A stretch of 64,000 bases of DNA, from assembly GCA_031769625.1 (NCBI GenBank), contig JAUIMM010002560.1, forward strand, positions 310,001 to 374,000, read 5' to 3'. The translations under genes and the position numbers were made by a program. Below, piece after piece: positions 1 through 14,400 of the stretch (position 1 is the first letter of the stretch; each line of letters begins with the position of its first letter). This DNA comes from Taudactylus pleione. Its lineage: Eukaryota; Chordata; Amphibia; Anura; Myobatrachidae. The notes under the pieces are model-generated. The model saw nothing but the letters and a program-made list of their open reading frames with translations. It did no database searches and had not been told where the DNA came from.

Positions 1-3000
1 ATGCAGCTTGGGAGAAAAACCATTTCACATCACGTTTGTGGGTCTTGGTCTTCAACACATTCTGTGAAATTTTGAGCTGTCTGTGCTTGCTACAAGAGGA
101 GATATCACAAAGTATGCACTTTTGTTGTTTCCATTGGTTTCAATGCATTTTGGCCTAAGACGAGCATTTGCTGTTTTCTCTTAAACGCAACATGGGAGAA
201 AAACCATTTCACATCACATTTGTGGGTGTTGGTCTTAAACACAATCTGTGAAATTTTGAGCTGTCTGTGTTTGCTACAAGAGGAGATATCACAAAAAATG
301 CGCTTTTGTTGTTTCCATTGGTTTCAATGCATTTTGGCCTAAAACGAACATTTGCTGTTTTCTCTTAAATGCAACATGGGAGAAAAAGCATTTCACATCA
401 CATTTGTGGGTCTTGGTCTTCAACACATTCTGTGAAATGTTGAGCTGTCTGTGTTTGCTACAAGAGGAGATATCGCAAAGAATGCGCTTTTGTTGTTTCC
501 ATTGGTTTCAATGCATTTTGGCCTAAAACGAGCATTTGCTGTTTTCTCTTAAATACAGCTTGGGAGAAAAACCATTTCACATCACGTTTGTGGGTCTTTG
601 TCTTCAACACACTCTGTGAAATTTTGAGCTGTCTGTGCTTGCTACAAGAGGAGATATCACAAAGTATGCACTTTTGTTGTTTCCATTGGTTTCAATGCAT
701 TTTGGCCTAAAACGAGCATTTGCTGTTTTCTCTTAAATGCAGCATGGGAGAAAAACAATTTCACATCAGGTTTGTGGGTCTTGGTCTTCAACACATTCTG
801 TGAAATTTTGAGCTGTCTGTGTTTGCTACAAGAGGAGATATCACAAAGTATGCACATTTGTTGTTTCCATTGGTTTAAATGCATTTTGGCCTAAAACGAG
901 CATTTGTTGTTTTCTCTTAAACGCAACATGGGAGAAAAACAATTTCACATCACATTTGTGGGTCTTGGTCTTCAACACAATCTGTGAAATTTTGAGCTGT
1001 CTGTGCTTGCTACAAGATTAGATATCACAAAGAATGCGCTTTTGTTGTTTCCATTGGTTTCAATGCATATTGGCCTAAAACGAGCATTTGCTGTTTTCTC
1101 TTAAATGCAACATTAGAGAAACACCATTTCACATCACATTTGTGGGTCTTGGTCTTCAACACATTCTGTGAAATTTTGAGCTGTCTGTGTTTGATACAAG
1201 AGGAGATATCGCGAAGTATGGGTTTTTGCTGTTTCCATTGGTTTCAATGCATTTTGGCCTAAAACGAGCATTTGCTGTTTTCTCTTAAACACAACATGGG
1301 AGAAAAACCATTTCACATCACATTTGTGGGTCTTGGTCTTCAACACAATCTGTGAAATTTTGAGCTGTCTGTGTTTGCTACAAGAGGAGATATCACAAAG
1401 AATGTGCTTTTGTTGTTTCCATTGGTTTCAATGCATTTTGGCCTAAGACGAGCATTTGCTGTTTTCTCTTAAATGCAGCTTGGGAGAAAAACCATTTCAC
1501 ATCACGTTGTGGGTCTTGGTCTTCAGCACATTCTGTGAAATTTTGAGCTGTCTGTGGTTGCTACAAGAGGAGATATCACAAAGAATGCGCTTTTGTTGTT
1601 TCCATTGGTTTCAATGCATTTTGGCCTAAGACAAGCATTTGCTGTTTTCTCTTAAACGCAACATGGGAGAAAAACCATTTCACATCACATTTGTGGGTGT
1701 TGGTCTTAAACACAATCTGTGAAATTTTGAGCTGTCTGTGTTTGCTACAAGAGGAGATATCACAAAGAATGCACTTTTGTTGTTTCCATTGGTTTCAATG
1801 CATTTTGGCCTAAAACGAGCATTTGCTGTTTTCTCTTAAATGCAACATGGGAGAAAAAGCATTTCACATCACATTTGTGGGTCTTGGTCTTCAACACATT
1901 CTGTGAAATGTTGAGCTGTCTGTGTTTGCTACAAGAGGAGATATCGCAAAGAATGCGCTTTTGTTGTTTCCATTGGTTTCAATGCATTTTGGCCTAAAAC
2001 GAGCATTTGCTGTTTTCTCTTAAATGCAACATTAGAGAAACACCATTTCACATCACATTTGTGGGTCTTGGTCTTCAACACATTCTGTGAAATTTTGAGC
2101 TGTCTGTGTTTGATACAAGAGGAGATATCGCGAAGTATGGGTTTTTGCTGTTTCCATTGGTTTCAATGCATTTTGGCCTAAAACGAGCATTTGCTGTTTT
2201 CTCTTAAACACAACATGGGAGAAAAACCATTTCACATCACATTTGTGGGTCTTGGTCTTCAACACAATCTGTGAAATTTTGAGCTGTCTGTGTTTGATAC
2301 AAGAGGAGATATCACAAAGAATGTGCTTTTGTTGTTTCCATTGGTTTCAATGCATTTTGGCCTAAGACGAGCATTTGCTGTTTTCTCTTAAATGCAGCTT
2401 GGGAGAAAAACCATTTCACATCAGGTTTGTGGGTCTTGGTCTTCAACACATTCTGTGAAATTTTGAGCTGTCTGTGCTTGCTACAAGAGGAGATATCACA
2501 AAGTATGCACTTTTGTTGTTTCCATTGGTTTCAATGCATTTTGGCCTAAGACGAGCATTTGCTGTTTTCTCTTAAACGCAACATGGGAGAAAAACCATTT
2601 CACATCACATTTGTGGGTGTTGGTCTTAAACACAATCTGTGAAATTTTGAGCTGTCTGTGTTTGCTACAAGAGGAGATATCACAAAGAATGCGCTTTTGT
2701 TGTTTCCATTGGTTTCAATGCATTTTGGCCTAAAATGAGCATTTGCTGTTTTCTCTTAAATGCAACATGGAAGAAAAAGCATTTCACATCACATTTGTGG
2801 GTCTTGGTCTTCAACACATTCTGTGAAATGTTGAGCTGTCTGTGTTTGCTACAAGAGGAGATATCGCAAAGAATGCACTTTTGTTGTTTCCATTGGTTTC
2901 AATGCATTTTGGCCTAAAATGAACATTTGCTGTTTTCTCTTAAATGCAACATTAGAGAAACACCATTTCACATCACATTTGTGGGTCTTGGTCTTCAACA

Positions 3001-6000
3001 CATTCTGTGAAATTTTGAGCTGTCTGTGCTTGCTACAAGATTAGATATCACAAAGAATGCACTTTTGTTGTTTCCATTGGTTTCAATGCATATTGGCCTA
3101 AAACGAGCATTTGCTGTTTTCTCTTAAACACAACATGGGAGAAAAACCATTTCACATCACATTTGTGGGTCTTGGTCTTCAACACAATCTGTGAAATTTT
3201 GAGCTGTCTGTGTTTGCTACAAGAGGAGATATCACAAAGAATGTGCTTTTGTTGTTTCCATTGGTTTCAATGCATTTTGGCCTAAGACGGGCATTTGCTG
3301 TTTTCTCTTAAATGCAGCTTGGGAGAAAAACCATTTCACATCAAATTTGTGGGTCTTGGTCTTCAACACATTCTGTGAAATTTTGAGCTCTCTGTGCTTG
3401 CTACAAGAGGAGATATCACAAAGTATGCACTTTTGTTGTTTCCATTGGTTTCAATGCATTTTGGCCTAAGACAAGCATTTGCTGTTTTCTCTTAAACGCA
3501 ACATGGGAGAAAAACCATTTCACATCACATTTGTGGGAGTTGGTCTTAAACACAATCTGTGAAATTTTGAGCTGTCTGTGTTTGCTACAAGAGGAGATAT
3601 CACAAAGAATGCACTTTTGTTGTCTCCATTGGTTTCAAGGCATTTTGGCCTAAAACGAGCATTTGCTGTTTTCTCTTAAATGCAACATGGGAGAAAAAGC
3701 ATTTCACATCACATTTGTGGGTCTTGGTCTTCAACACATTCTGTGAAATGTTGAGCTGTCTGTGTTTGCTACAAGAGGAGATATCGCAAAGAATGCGCTT
3801 TTGTTGTTTCCATTGGTTTCAATGCATTTTGGCCTAAAACGAGCATTTGCTGTTTTCTCTTAAATGCAACATTAGAAAAACACCATTTCACATCACATTT
3901 GTGGGTCTTGGTCTTCAACACATTCTGTGAAATGTTGAGCTGTCTGTGTTTGCTACAAGAGGAGATATCACAAAGAATGTGCTTTTGTTGTTTCCATTGG
4001 TTTCAATGCATTTTGGCCTAAAACGAGCATTTGCTGTTTTCTCTTAAATGCAGCTTGGGAGAAAAACCATTTCACATCACGTTTGTGGGTCTTTGTCTTC
4101 AACACACTCTGTGAAATTTTGAGCTGTCTGTGCTTGCTACAAGAGGAGATATCACAAAGTATGCACTTTTGTTGTTTCCATTGGTTTCAATGCATTTTGG
4201 CCTAAAACGAGCATTTGCTGTTTTCTCTTAAACGCAACATGGGAGAAAAACAATTTCACATCACATTTGTGGGTCTTGGTCTTCAACACAATCTGTGAAA
4301 TTTTGAGCTGTCTGTGCTTGCTACAAGATTAGATATCACAAAGAATGCGCTTTTGTTGTTTCCATTGGTTTCAATGCATATTGGCCTAAAACGAGCATTT
4401 GCTGTTTTCTCTTAAATGCAACATTAGAGAAACACCATTTCACATCACATTTGTGGGTCTTGGTCTTCAACACATTCTGTGAAATTTTGAGCTGTCTGTG
4501 TTTGATACAAGAGGAGATATCGCGAAGTATGGGTTTTTGCTGTTTCCCTGGTTTCAATGCATTTTGGCCTAAGACGAGCATTTGCTGTTTTCTCTTAAAC
4601 GCAACATGGGAGAAAAACCATTTCACATCACATTTGTGGGTGTTGGTCTTAAACACAATCTGTGAAATTTTGAGCTGTCTGTGTTTGCTACAAGAGGAGA
4701 TATCACAAAGAATGCGCTTTTGTTGTTTCCATTGGTTTCAATGCATTTTGGCCTAAAACGAGCATTTGCTGTTTTCTCTTAAATGCAACATGGGAGAAAA
4801 ACCATTTCACATCACATTTGTGGGTCTTGGTCTTCAACACATTCTGGGAAATGTTGAGCTGTCTGTGTTTGCTACAAGAGGAAATATCGCAAAGAATGCG
4901 CTTTTGTTGTTTCCATTGGTTTCAATGCATTTTGGCCTAAAACGAGCATTTGCTGTTTTCTCTTAAACGCAACATGGGAGAAAAACAATTTCACATCACA
5001 TTTGTGGGTCTTGGTCTTCAACACAATCTGTGAAATTTTGAGCTGTCTGTGCTTGCTACAAGATTAGATATCACAAAGAATGCGCTTTTGTTGTTTCCAT
5101 TGGTTTCAATGCATTTTGGCCTAAAACGAGCATTTGCTGTTTTCTCTTAAATGCAACATTAGAGAAACACCATTTCACATCACATTTGTGGGTCTTGGTC
5201 TTCAACACATTCTGTGAAATTTTGAGCTGTCTGTGTTTGATACAAGAGGAGATATCGCTAAGTATGGGTTTTTGCTGTTTCCATTGGTTTCAATGCATTT
5301 TGGCCTAAAACGAGCATTTGCTGTTTTCTCTTAAACACAACATGGGAGAAAAATCATTTCACATCACATTTGTGGGTCTTGGTCTTCAACACAATCTGTG
5401 AAATTTTGAGCTGTCTGTGCTTGCTACAAGAGGAGATATCACAAAGTATGCACTTTTGTTGTTTCCATTGGTTTCAATGCATTTTGGCCTAAAACGAGCA
5501 TTTGCTGTTTTCTCTTAAACGCAACATGGGAGAAAAACCATTTCACATCACATTTGTGGGTGTTGGTCTTAAACACAATCTGTGAAATTTTGAGCTGTCT
5601 GTGTTTGCTACAAGAGGAGATATCACAAAGAATGCGCTTTTGTTGTTTCCATTGGTTTCAATGCATTTTGGCCTAAAACGAGCATTTGCTGTTTTCTCTT
5701 AAATGCAACATGGGAGAAAAAGCATTTCACATCACATTTGTGGGTCTTGGTCTTCAACACATTCTGTGAAATGTTGAGCTGTCTGTGTTTGCTACAAGAG
5801 GAGATATCGCAAAGAATGCGCTTTTGTTGTTTCCATTGGTTTCAATGCATTTTGTCCTAAAACGAGCATTTGCTGTTTTCTCTTAAATGCAACATTAGAA
5901 AAACACCATTTTACATCACATTTGTGGGTCTTGGTCTTCAACACATTCTGTGAAATGTTGAGCTGTCTGTGTTTGCTACAAGAGGAGATATCACAAAGAA

Positions 6001-8459
6001 TGTGCTTTTGTTGTTTCCATTGGTTTCAATGCATTTTGGCCTAAAACGAGCATTTGCTGTTTTCTCTTAAATGCAGCTTGGGAGAAAAACCATTTCACAT
6101 CACGTTTGTGGGTCTTTGTCTTCAACACACTGTGAAATATTGAGCTGTCTGTGCTTGCTACAAGAGGAGATATCACAAAGTATGCACTTTTGTTGTTTCC
6201 ATTGGTTTCAAAGCATTTTGGCCTAAAACGAGCATTTGCTGTTTTCTCTTAAATGCAGCATGAGAGAAAAACAATTTCACATCAGGTTTGTGGGTCTTGG
6301 TCTTCAACACATTCTGTGAAATTTTGAGCTGTCTGTGTTTGCTACAACAGGAGATATCACAAAGTATGCGCATTTGTTGTTTCCATTGGTTTCAATGCAT
6401 TTTGGCCTAAAACGAGCATTTGCTGTTTTCTCTTAAACGCAACATGGGAGAAAAACAATTTCACATCACATTTGTGGGTCTTGGTCTTCAACACAATCTG
6501 TGAAATTTTGAGCTGTCTGTGCTTGCTACAAGATTAGATATCACAAAGAATGCGCTTTTGTTGTTTCCATTGGTTTCAATGCATATTGGCCTAAAACGAG
6601 CATTTGCTGTTTTCTCTTAAATGCAACATTAGAGAAACACCATTTCACATCACATTTGTGGGTCTTGGTCTTCAACACATTCTGTGAAATTTTGAGCTGT
6701 CTGTGTTTGATACAAGAGGAGATATCGCGAAGTATGGGTTTTTGCTGTTTCCCTGGTTTCAATGCATTTTGGCCTAAAACGAGCATTTGCTGTTTTCTCT
6801 TAAACGCAACATGGGAGAAAAACCATTTCATATCACATTTGTGGGTGTTGGTCTTAAACACAATCTGTGAAATTTTGAGCTGTCTGTGTTTGCTACAAGA
6901 GGAGATATCACAAAGAATGTGATTTTGTTGTTTCCATTGGTTTCAATGCATTTTGGCCTAAAACGAGCATTTGCTGTTTTCTCTTAAATGCAACATGGGA
7001 GAAAAAGCATTTCACATCACATATGTGGGTCTTGGTCTTCAACACATTCTGGGAAATGTTGAGCTGTCTGTGTTTGCTACAAGAGGAAATATTGCAAAGA
7101 ATGCGCTTTTGTTGTTTCCATTGGTTTCAATGCATTTTGGCCTAAAACGAGCATTTGCTGTTTTCTCTTAAACGCAACATGGGAGAAAAACAATTTCACA
7201 TCACATTTGTGGGTCTTGGTCTTCAACACAATCTGTGAAATTTTGAGCTGTCTGTGCTTGCTACAAGATTAGATATCACAAAGAATGCGCTTTTGTTGTT
7301 TCCATTGGTTTCAATGCATTTTGGCCTAAAACGAGCATTTGCTGTTTTCTCTTAAATGCAACATTAGAGAAACACCATTTCACATCACATTTGTGGGTCT
7401 TGGTCTTCAACACATTCTGTGAAATTTTGAGCTGTCTGTGTTTGATACAAGAGGAGATATCGCTAAGTATGGGTTTTTGCTGTTTCCATTGGTTTCAATG
7501 CATTTTGGCCTAAAACGAGCATTTGCTGTTTTCTCTTAAACACAACATGGGAGAAAAACCATTTCACATCACATTTGTGGGTCTTGGTCTTCAACACAAT
7601 CTGTGAAATTTTGAGCTGTCTGTGTTTGCTACAAGAGGAGATATCACAAAGAATGTGCTTTTGTTGTTTCCATTGGTTTCAATGCATTTTGGCCTAAGAC
7701 GAGCATTTGCTGTTTTCTCTTAAATGCAGCTTGGGAGAAAAACCATTTCACATCACGTTTGTGGGTCTTGGTCTTCAACACATTCTGTGAAATTTTGAGC
7801 TGTCTGTGCTTGCTACAAGAGGAGATATCACAAAGTATGCACTTTTGTTGTTTCCATTGGTTTCAATGCATTTTGGCCTAAAACGAGCATTTGCTGTTTT
7901 CTCTTAAACGCAACATGGGAGAAAAACAATTTCACATCTCATTTGTGGGTCTTGGTCTTCAACACAATCTGTGAAATTTTGAGCTGTCTGTGCTTGCTAC
8001 AAGATTAGATATCACAAAGAATGCGCTTTTGTTGTTTCCATTGGTTTCAATGCATATTGGCCTAAAACGAGCATTTGCTGTTTTCTCTTAAATGCAACAT
8101 TAGAGAAACACCATTTCACATCACATTTGTGGGTCTTGGTCTTCAACACATTCTGTGAAATTTTGAGCTGTCTGTGTTTGATACAAGAGGAGATATCGCG
8201 AAGTATGGGTTTTTGCTGTTTCCATTGGTTTCAATGCATTTTGGCCTAAAACGAGCATTTGCTGTTTTCTCTTAAACACAACATGGGAGAAAAACCATTT
8301 CACATCACATTTGTGGGTCTTGGTCTTCAACACAATCTGTGAAATTTTGAGCTGTCTGTGTTTGCTACAAGAGGAGATATCACAAAGAATGTGCTTTTGT
8401 TGTTTCCATTGGTTTCAATGCATTTTGGCCTAAGACGAGCATTTGCTGTTTTCTCTTAA
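1..8459. repeat. Higher-order repeat copy A (about 46 monomers)
   Basis: The order of monomer variants from position 1 recurs from 8460 and again from 18945. Landmarks include the 'cacaaaaaatg' variant (near 290, 8751, 19236), the 'cacgttgtgg' one-base deletion (near 1505 and 10145), the 'tttccctgg' one-base deletion (near 4545 and 13190) and 'catctcattt' (near 7937 and 18422). The length of 8459 bp is 46 monomers minus five bases of small indels. Within it, five-monomer periodicity is visible: the 'gcgaagtatggg' monomer at ~1134 returns at ~2053, 919 bp later. Confidence 0.8.
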
Positions 8460-11400
8460 ATGCAGCTTGGGAGAAAAACCATTTCACATCACGTTTGTGG
8501 GTCTTGGTCTTCAACACATTCTGTGAAATTTTGAGCTGTCTGTGCTTGCTACAAGAGGAGATATCACAAAGTATGCACTTTTGTTGTTTCCATTGGTTTC
8601 AATGCATTTTGGCCTAAGACGAGTATTTGCTGTTTTCTCTTAAACGCAACATGGGAGAAAAACCATTTCACATCACATTTGTGGGTGTTGGTCTTAAACA
8701 CAATCTGTGAAATTTTGAGCTGTCTGTGTTTGCTACAAGAGGAGATATCACAAAAAATGCGCTTTTGTTGTTTCCATTGGTTTCAATGCATTTTGGCCTA
8801 AAACGAGCATTTGCTGTTTTCTCTTAAATGCAACATGGGAGAAAAAGCATTTCACATCACATTTGTGGGTCTTGGTCTTCAACACATTCTGTGAAATGTT
8901 GAGCTGTCTGTGTTTGCTACAAGAGGAGATATCGCAAAGAATGCGCTTTTGTTGTTTCCATTGGTTTCAATGCATTTTGGCCTAAAACGAGCATTTGCTG
9001 TTTTCTCTTAAATGCAGCTTGGGAGAAAAACCATTTCACATCACGTTTGTGGGTCTTTGTCTTCAACACACTCTGTGAAATTTTGAGCTGTCTGTGCTTG
9101 CTACAAGAGGAGATATCACAAAGTATGCGCTTTTGTTGTTTCCATTGGTTTCAATGCATTTTGGCCTAAAACGAGCATTTGCTGTTTTCTCTTAAATGCA
9201 GCTTGGGAGAAAAACCATTTCACATCACGTTTGTGGGTCTTTGTCTTCAACACACTCTGTGAAATTTTGAGCTGTCTGTGCTTGCTACAAGAGGAGATAT
9301 CACAAAGTATGCACTTTTGTTGTTTCCATTGGTTTCAATGCATTTTGGCCTAAAACGAGCATTTGCTGTTTTCTCTTAAATGCAGCATGGGAGAAAAACA
9401 ATTTCACATCAGGTTTGTGGGTCTTGGTCTTCAACACATTCTGTGAAATTTTGAGCTGTCTGTGTTTGCTACAAGAGGAGATATCACAAAGTATGCACAT
9501 TTGTTGTTTCCATTGGTTTAAATGCATTTTGGCCTAAAATGAGCATTTGTTGTTTTCTCTTAAACGCAACATGGGAGAAAAACAATTTCACATCACATTT
9601 GTGGGTCTTGGTCTTCAACACAATCTGTGAAATTTTGAGCTGTCTGTGCTTGCTACAAGATTAGATATCACAAAGAATGCGCTTTTGTTGTTTCCATTGG
9701 TTTCAATGCATATTGGCCTAAAACGAGCATTTGCTGTTTTCTCTTAAATGCAACATTAGAGAAACACCATTTCACATCACATTTGTGGGTCTTGGTCTTC
9801 AACACATTCTGTGAAATTTTGAGCTGTCTGTGTTTGATACAAGAGGAGATATCGCGAAGTATGGGTTTTTGCTGTTTCCATTGGTTTCAATGCATTTTGG
9901 CCTAAAACGAGCATTTGCTGTTTTCTCTTAAACACAACATGGGAGAAAAACCATTTCACATCACATTTGTGGGTCTTGGTCTTCAACACAATCTGTGAAA
10001 TTTTGAGCTGTCTGTGTTTGCTACAAGAGGAGATATCACAAAGAATGTGCTTTTGTTGTTTCCATTGGTTTCAATGCATTTTGGCCTAAGACGAGCATTT
10101 GCTGTTTTCTCTTAAATGCAGCTTGGGAGAAAAACCATTTCACATCACGTTGTGGGTCTTGGTCTTCAGCACATTCTGTGAAATTTTGAGCTGTCTGTGG
10201 TTGCTACAAGAGGAGATATCACAAAGAATGCGCTTTTGTTGTTTCCATTGGTTTCAATGCATTTTGGCCTAAGACAAGCATTTGCTGTTTTCTCTTAAAC
10301 GCAACATGGGAGAAAAACCATTTCACATCACATTTGTGGGTGTTGGTCTTAAACACAATCTGTGAAATTTTGAGCTGTCTGTGTTTGCTACAAGAGGAGA
10401 TATCACAAAGAATGCGCTTTTGTTGTTTCCATTGGTTTCAATGCATTTTGGCCTAAAACGAGCATTTGCTGTTTTCTCTTAAATGCAACATGGGAGAAAA
10501 AGCATTTCACATCACATTTGTGGGTCTTGGTCTTCAACACATTCTGTGAAATGTTGAGCTGTCTGTGTTTGCTACAAGAGGAGATATCGCAAAGAATGCG
10601 CTTTTGTTGTTTCCATTGGTTTCAATGCATTTTGGCCTAGAACGAGCATTTGCTGTTTTCTCTTAAATGCAACATTAGAGAAACACCATTTCACATCACA
10701 TTTGTGGGTCTTGGTCTTCAATACATTCTGTGAAATTTTGAGCTGTCTGTGTTTGATACAAGAGGAGATATCGCGAAGTATGGGTTTTTGCTGTTTCCAT
10801 TGGTTTCAATGCATTTTGGCCTAAAACGAGCATTTGCTGTTTTCTCTTAAACACAACATGGGAGAAAAACCATTTCACATCACATTTGTGGGTCTTGGTC
10901 TTCAACACAATCTGTGAAATTTTGAGCTGTCTGTGTTTGCTACAAGAGGAGATATCACAAAGAATGTGCTTTTGTTGTTTCCATTGGTTTCAATGCATTT
11001 TGGCCTAAGACGAGCATTTGCTGTTTTCTCTTAAATGCAGCTTGGGAGAAAAACCATTTCACATCACGTTTGTGGGTCTTGGTCTTCAACACATTCTGTG
11101 AAATTTTGAGCTGTCTGTGCTTGCTACAAGAGGAGATATCACAAAGTATGCACTTTTGTTGTTTCCATTGGTTTCAATGCATTTTGGCCTAAGATGAGCA
11201 TTTGCTGTTTTCTCTTAAACGCAACATGGGAGAAAAACCATTTCACATCACATTTGTGGGTGTTGGTCTTAAACACAATCTGTGAAATTTTGAGCTGTCT
11301 GTGTTTGCTACAAGAGGAGATATCACAAAGAATGCGCTTTTGTTGTTTCCATTGGTTTCAATGCATTTTGGCCTAAAACGAGCATTTGCTGTTTTCTCTT

Positions 11401-14400
11401 AAATGCAACATGGAAGAAAAAGCATTTCACATCACATTTGTGGGTCTTGGTCTTCAACACATTCTGTGAAGTGTTGAGCTGTCTGTGTTTGCTACAAGAG
11501 GAGATATCGCAAAGAATGCACTTTTGTTGTTTCCATTGGTTTCAATGCATTTTGGCCTAAAATGAACATTTGCTGTTTTCTCTTAAATGCAACATTAGAG
11601 AAACACCATTTCACATCACATTTGTGGGTCTTGGTCTTCAACACATTCTGTGAAATTTTGAGCTGTCTGTGCTTGCTACAAGATTAGATATCACAAAGAA
11701 TGCGCTTTTGTTGTTTCCATTGGTTTCAATGCATATTGGCCTAAAACGAGCATTTGCTGTTTTCTCTTAAACACAACATGGGAGAAAAACCATTTCACAT
11801 CACATTTGTGGGTCTTGGTCTTCAACACAATCTGTGAAATTTTGAGCTGTCTGTGTTTGCTACAAGAGGAGATATCACAAAGAATGTGCTTTTGTTGTTT
11901 CCATTGGTTTCAATGCATTTTGGCCTAAGACGGGCATTTGCTGTTTTCTCTTAAATGCAGCTTGGGAGAAAAACCATTTCACATCAAATTTGTGGGTCTT
12001 GGTCTTCAACACATTCTGTGAAATTTTGAGCTCTCTGTGCTTGCTACAAGAGGAGATATCACAAAGTATGCACTTTTGTTGTTTCCATTGGTTTCAATGC
12101 ATTTTGGCCTAAGACAAGCATTTGCTGTTTTCTCTTAAACGCAACATGGGAGAAAAACCATTTCACATCACATTTGTGGGTGTTGGTCTTAAACACAATC
12201 TGTGAAATTTTGAGCTGTCTGTGTTTGCTACAAGAGGAGATATCACAAAGAATGCGCTTTTGTTGTTTCCATCGGTTTCAATGCATTTTGGCCTAAAACG
12301 AGCATTTGCTGTTTTCTCTTAAATGCAACATGGGAGAAAAAGCATTTCACATCACATTTGTGGGTCTTGGTCTTCAACACATTCTGTGAAATGTTGAGCT
12401 GTCTGTGTTTGCTACAAGAGGAGATATCGCAAAGAATGCGCTTTTGTTGTTTCCATTGGTTTCAATGCATTTTGGCCTAAAACGAGCATTTGCTGTTTTC
12501 TCTTAAATGCAACATTAGAAAAACACCATTTCACATCACATTTGTGGGTCTTGGTCTTCAACACATTCTGTGAAATGTTGAGCTGTCTGTGTTTGCTACA
12601 AGAGGAGATATCACAAAGAATGTGCTTTTGTTGTTTCCATTGGTTTCAATGCATTTTGGCCTAAAACGAGCATTTGCTGTTTTCTCTTAAATGCAGCTTG
12701 GGAGAAAAACCATTTCACATCACGTTTGTGGGTCTTTGTCTTCAACACACTCTGTGAAATTTTGAGCTGTCTGTGCTTGCTACAAGAGGAGATATCACAA
12801 AGTATGCACTTTTGTTGTTTCCATTGGTTTCAATGCATTTTGGCCTAAAACGAGCATTTGCTGTTTTCTCTTAAACGCAACATGGGAGAAAAACAATTTC
12901 ACATCACATTTGTGGGTCTTGGTCTTCAACACAATCTGTGAAATTTTGAGCTGTCTGTGCTTGCTACAAGATTAGATATCACAAAGAATGCGCTTTTGTT
13001 GTTTCCATTGGTTTCAATGCATATTGGCCTAAAACGAGCATTTGCTGTTTTCTCTTAAATGCAACATTAGAGAAACACCATTTCACATCACATTTGTGGG
13101 TCTTGGTCTTCAACACATTCTGTGAAATTTTGAGCTGTCTGTGTTTGATACAAGAGGAGATATCGCGAAGTATGGGTTTTTGCTGTTTCCCTGGTTTCAA
13201 TGCATTTTGGCCTAAGACGAGCATTTGCTGTTTTCTCTTAAACGCAACATGGGAGAAAAACCATTTCACATCACATTTGTGGGTGTTGGTCTTAAACACA
13301 ATCTGTGAAATTTTGAGCTGTCTGTGTTTGCTACAAGAGGAGATATCACAAAGAATGCGCTTTTGTTGTTTCCATTGGTTTCAATGCATTTTGGCCTAAA
13401 ACGAGCATTTGCTGTTTTCTCTTAAATGCAACATGGGAGAAAAAGCATTTCACATCACATTTGTGGGTCTTGGTCTTCAACACATTCTGGGAAATGTTGA
13501 GCTGTCTGTGTTTGCTACAAGAGGAAATATCGCAAAGAATGCGCTTTTGTTGTTTCCATTGGTTTCAATGCATTTTGGCCTAAAACGAGCATTTGCTGTT
13601 TTCTCTTAAACGCAACATGGGAGAAAAACAATTTCACATCACATTTGTGGGTCTTGGTCTTCAACACAATCTGTGAAATTTTGAGCTGTCTGTGCTTGCT
13701 ACAAGATTAGATATCACAAAGAATGCGCTTTTGTTGTTTCCATTGGTTTCAATGCATTTTGGCCTAAAACGAGCATTTGCTGTTTTCTCTTAAATGCAAC
13801 ATTAGAGAAACACCATTTCACATCACATTTGTGGGTCTTGGTCTTCAACACATTCTGTGAAATTTTGAGCTGTCTGTGTTTGATACAAGAGGAGATATCG
13901 CTAAGTATGGGTTTTTGCTGTTTCCATTGGTTTCAATGCATTTTGGCCTAAAACGAGCATTTGCTGTTTTCTCTTAAACACAACATGGGAGAAAAACCAT
14001 TTCACATCACATTTGTGGGTCTTGGTCTTCAACACAATCTGTGAAATTTTGAGCTGTCTGTGTTTGCTACAAGAGGAGATATCACAAAGAATGTGCTTTT
14101 GTTGTTTCCATTGGTTTCAATGCATTTTGGCCTAAGACGAGCATTTGCTGTTTTCTCTTAAATGCAGCTTGGGAGAAAAACCATTTCACATCACGTTTGT
14201 GGGTCTTGGTCTTCAACACATTCTGTGAAATTTTGAGCTGTCTGTGCTTGCTACAAGAGGAGATATCACAAAGTATGCACTTTTGTTGTTTCCATTGGTT
14301 TCAATGCATTTTGGCCTAAAACGAGCATTTGCTGTTTTCTCTTAAACGCAACATGGGAGAAAAACCATTTCACATCACATTTGTGGGTGTTGGTCTTAAA

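Noticed and set aside
4766..4966. 'GEKPF'-like peptide in plus-strand frames, recalling C2H2 zinc-finger linkers
   Set aside because: The flanking residues lack the paired Cys and His spacing of zinc fingers, and the frame is not kept from monomer to monomer. The likeness comes from the 'gggagaaaaaccattt' block.
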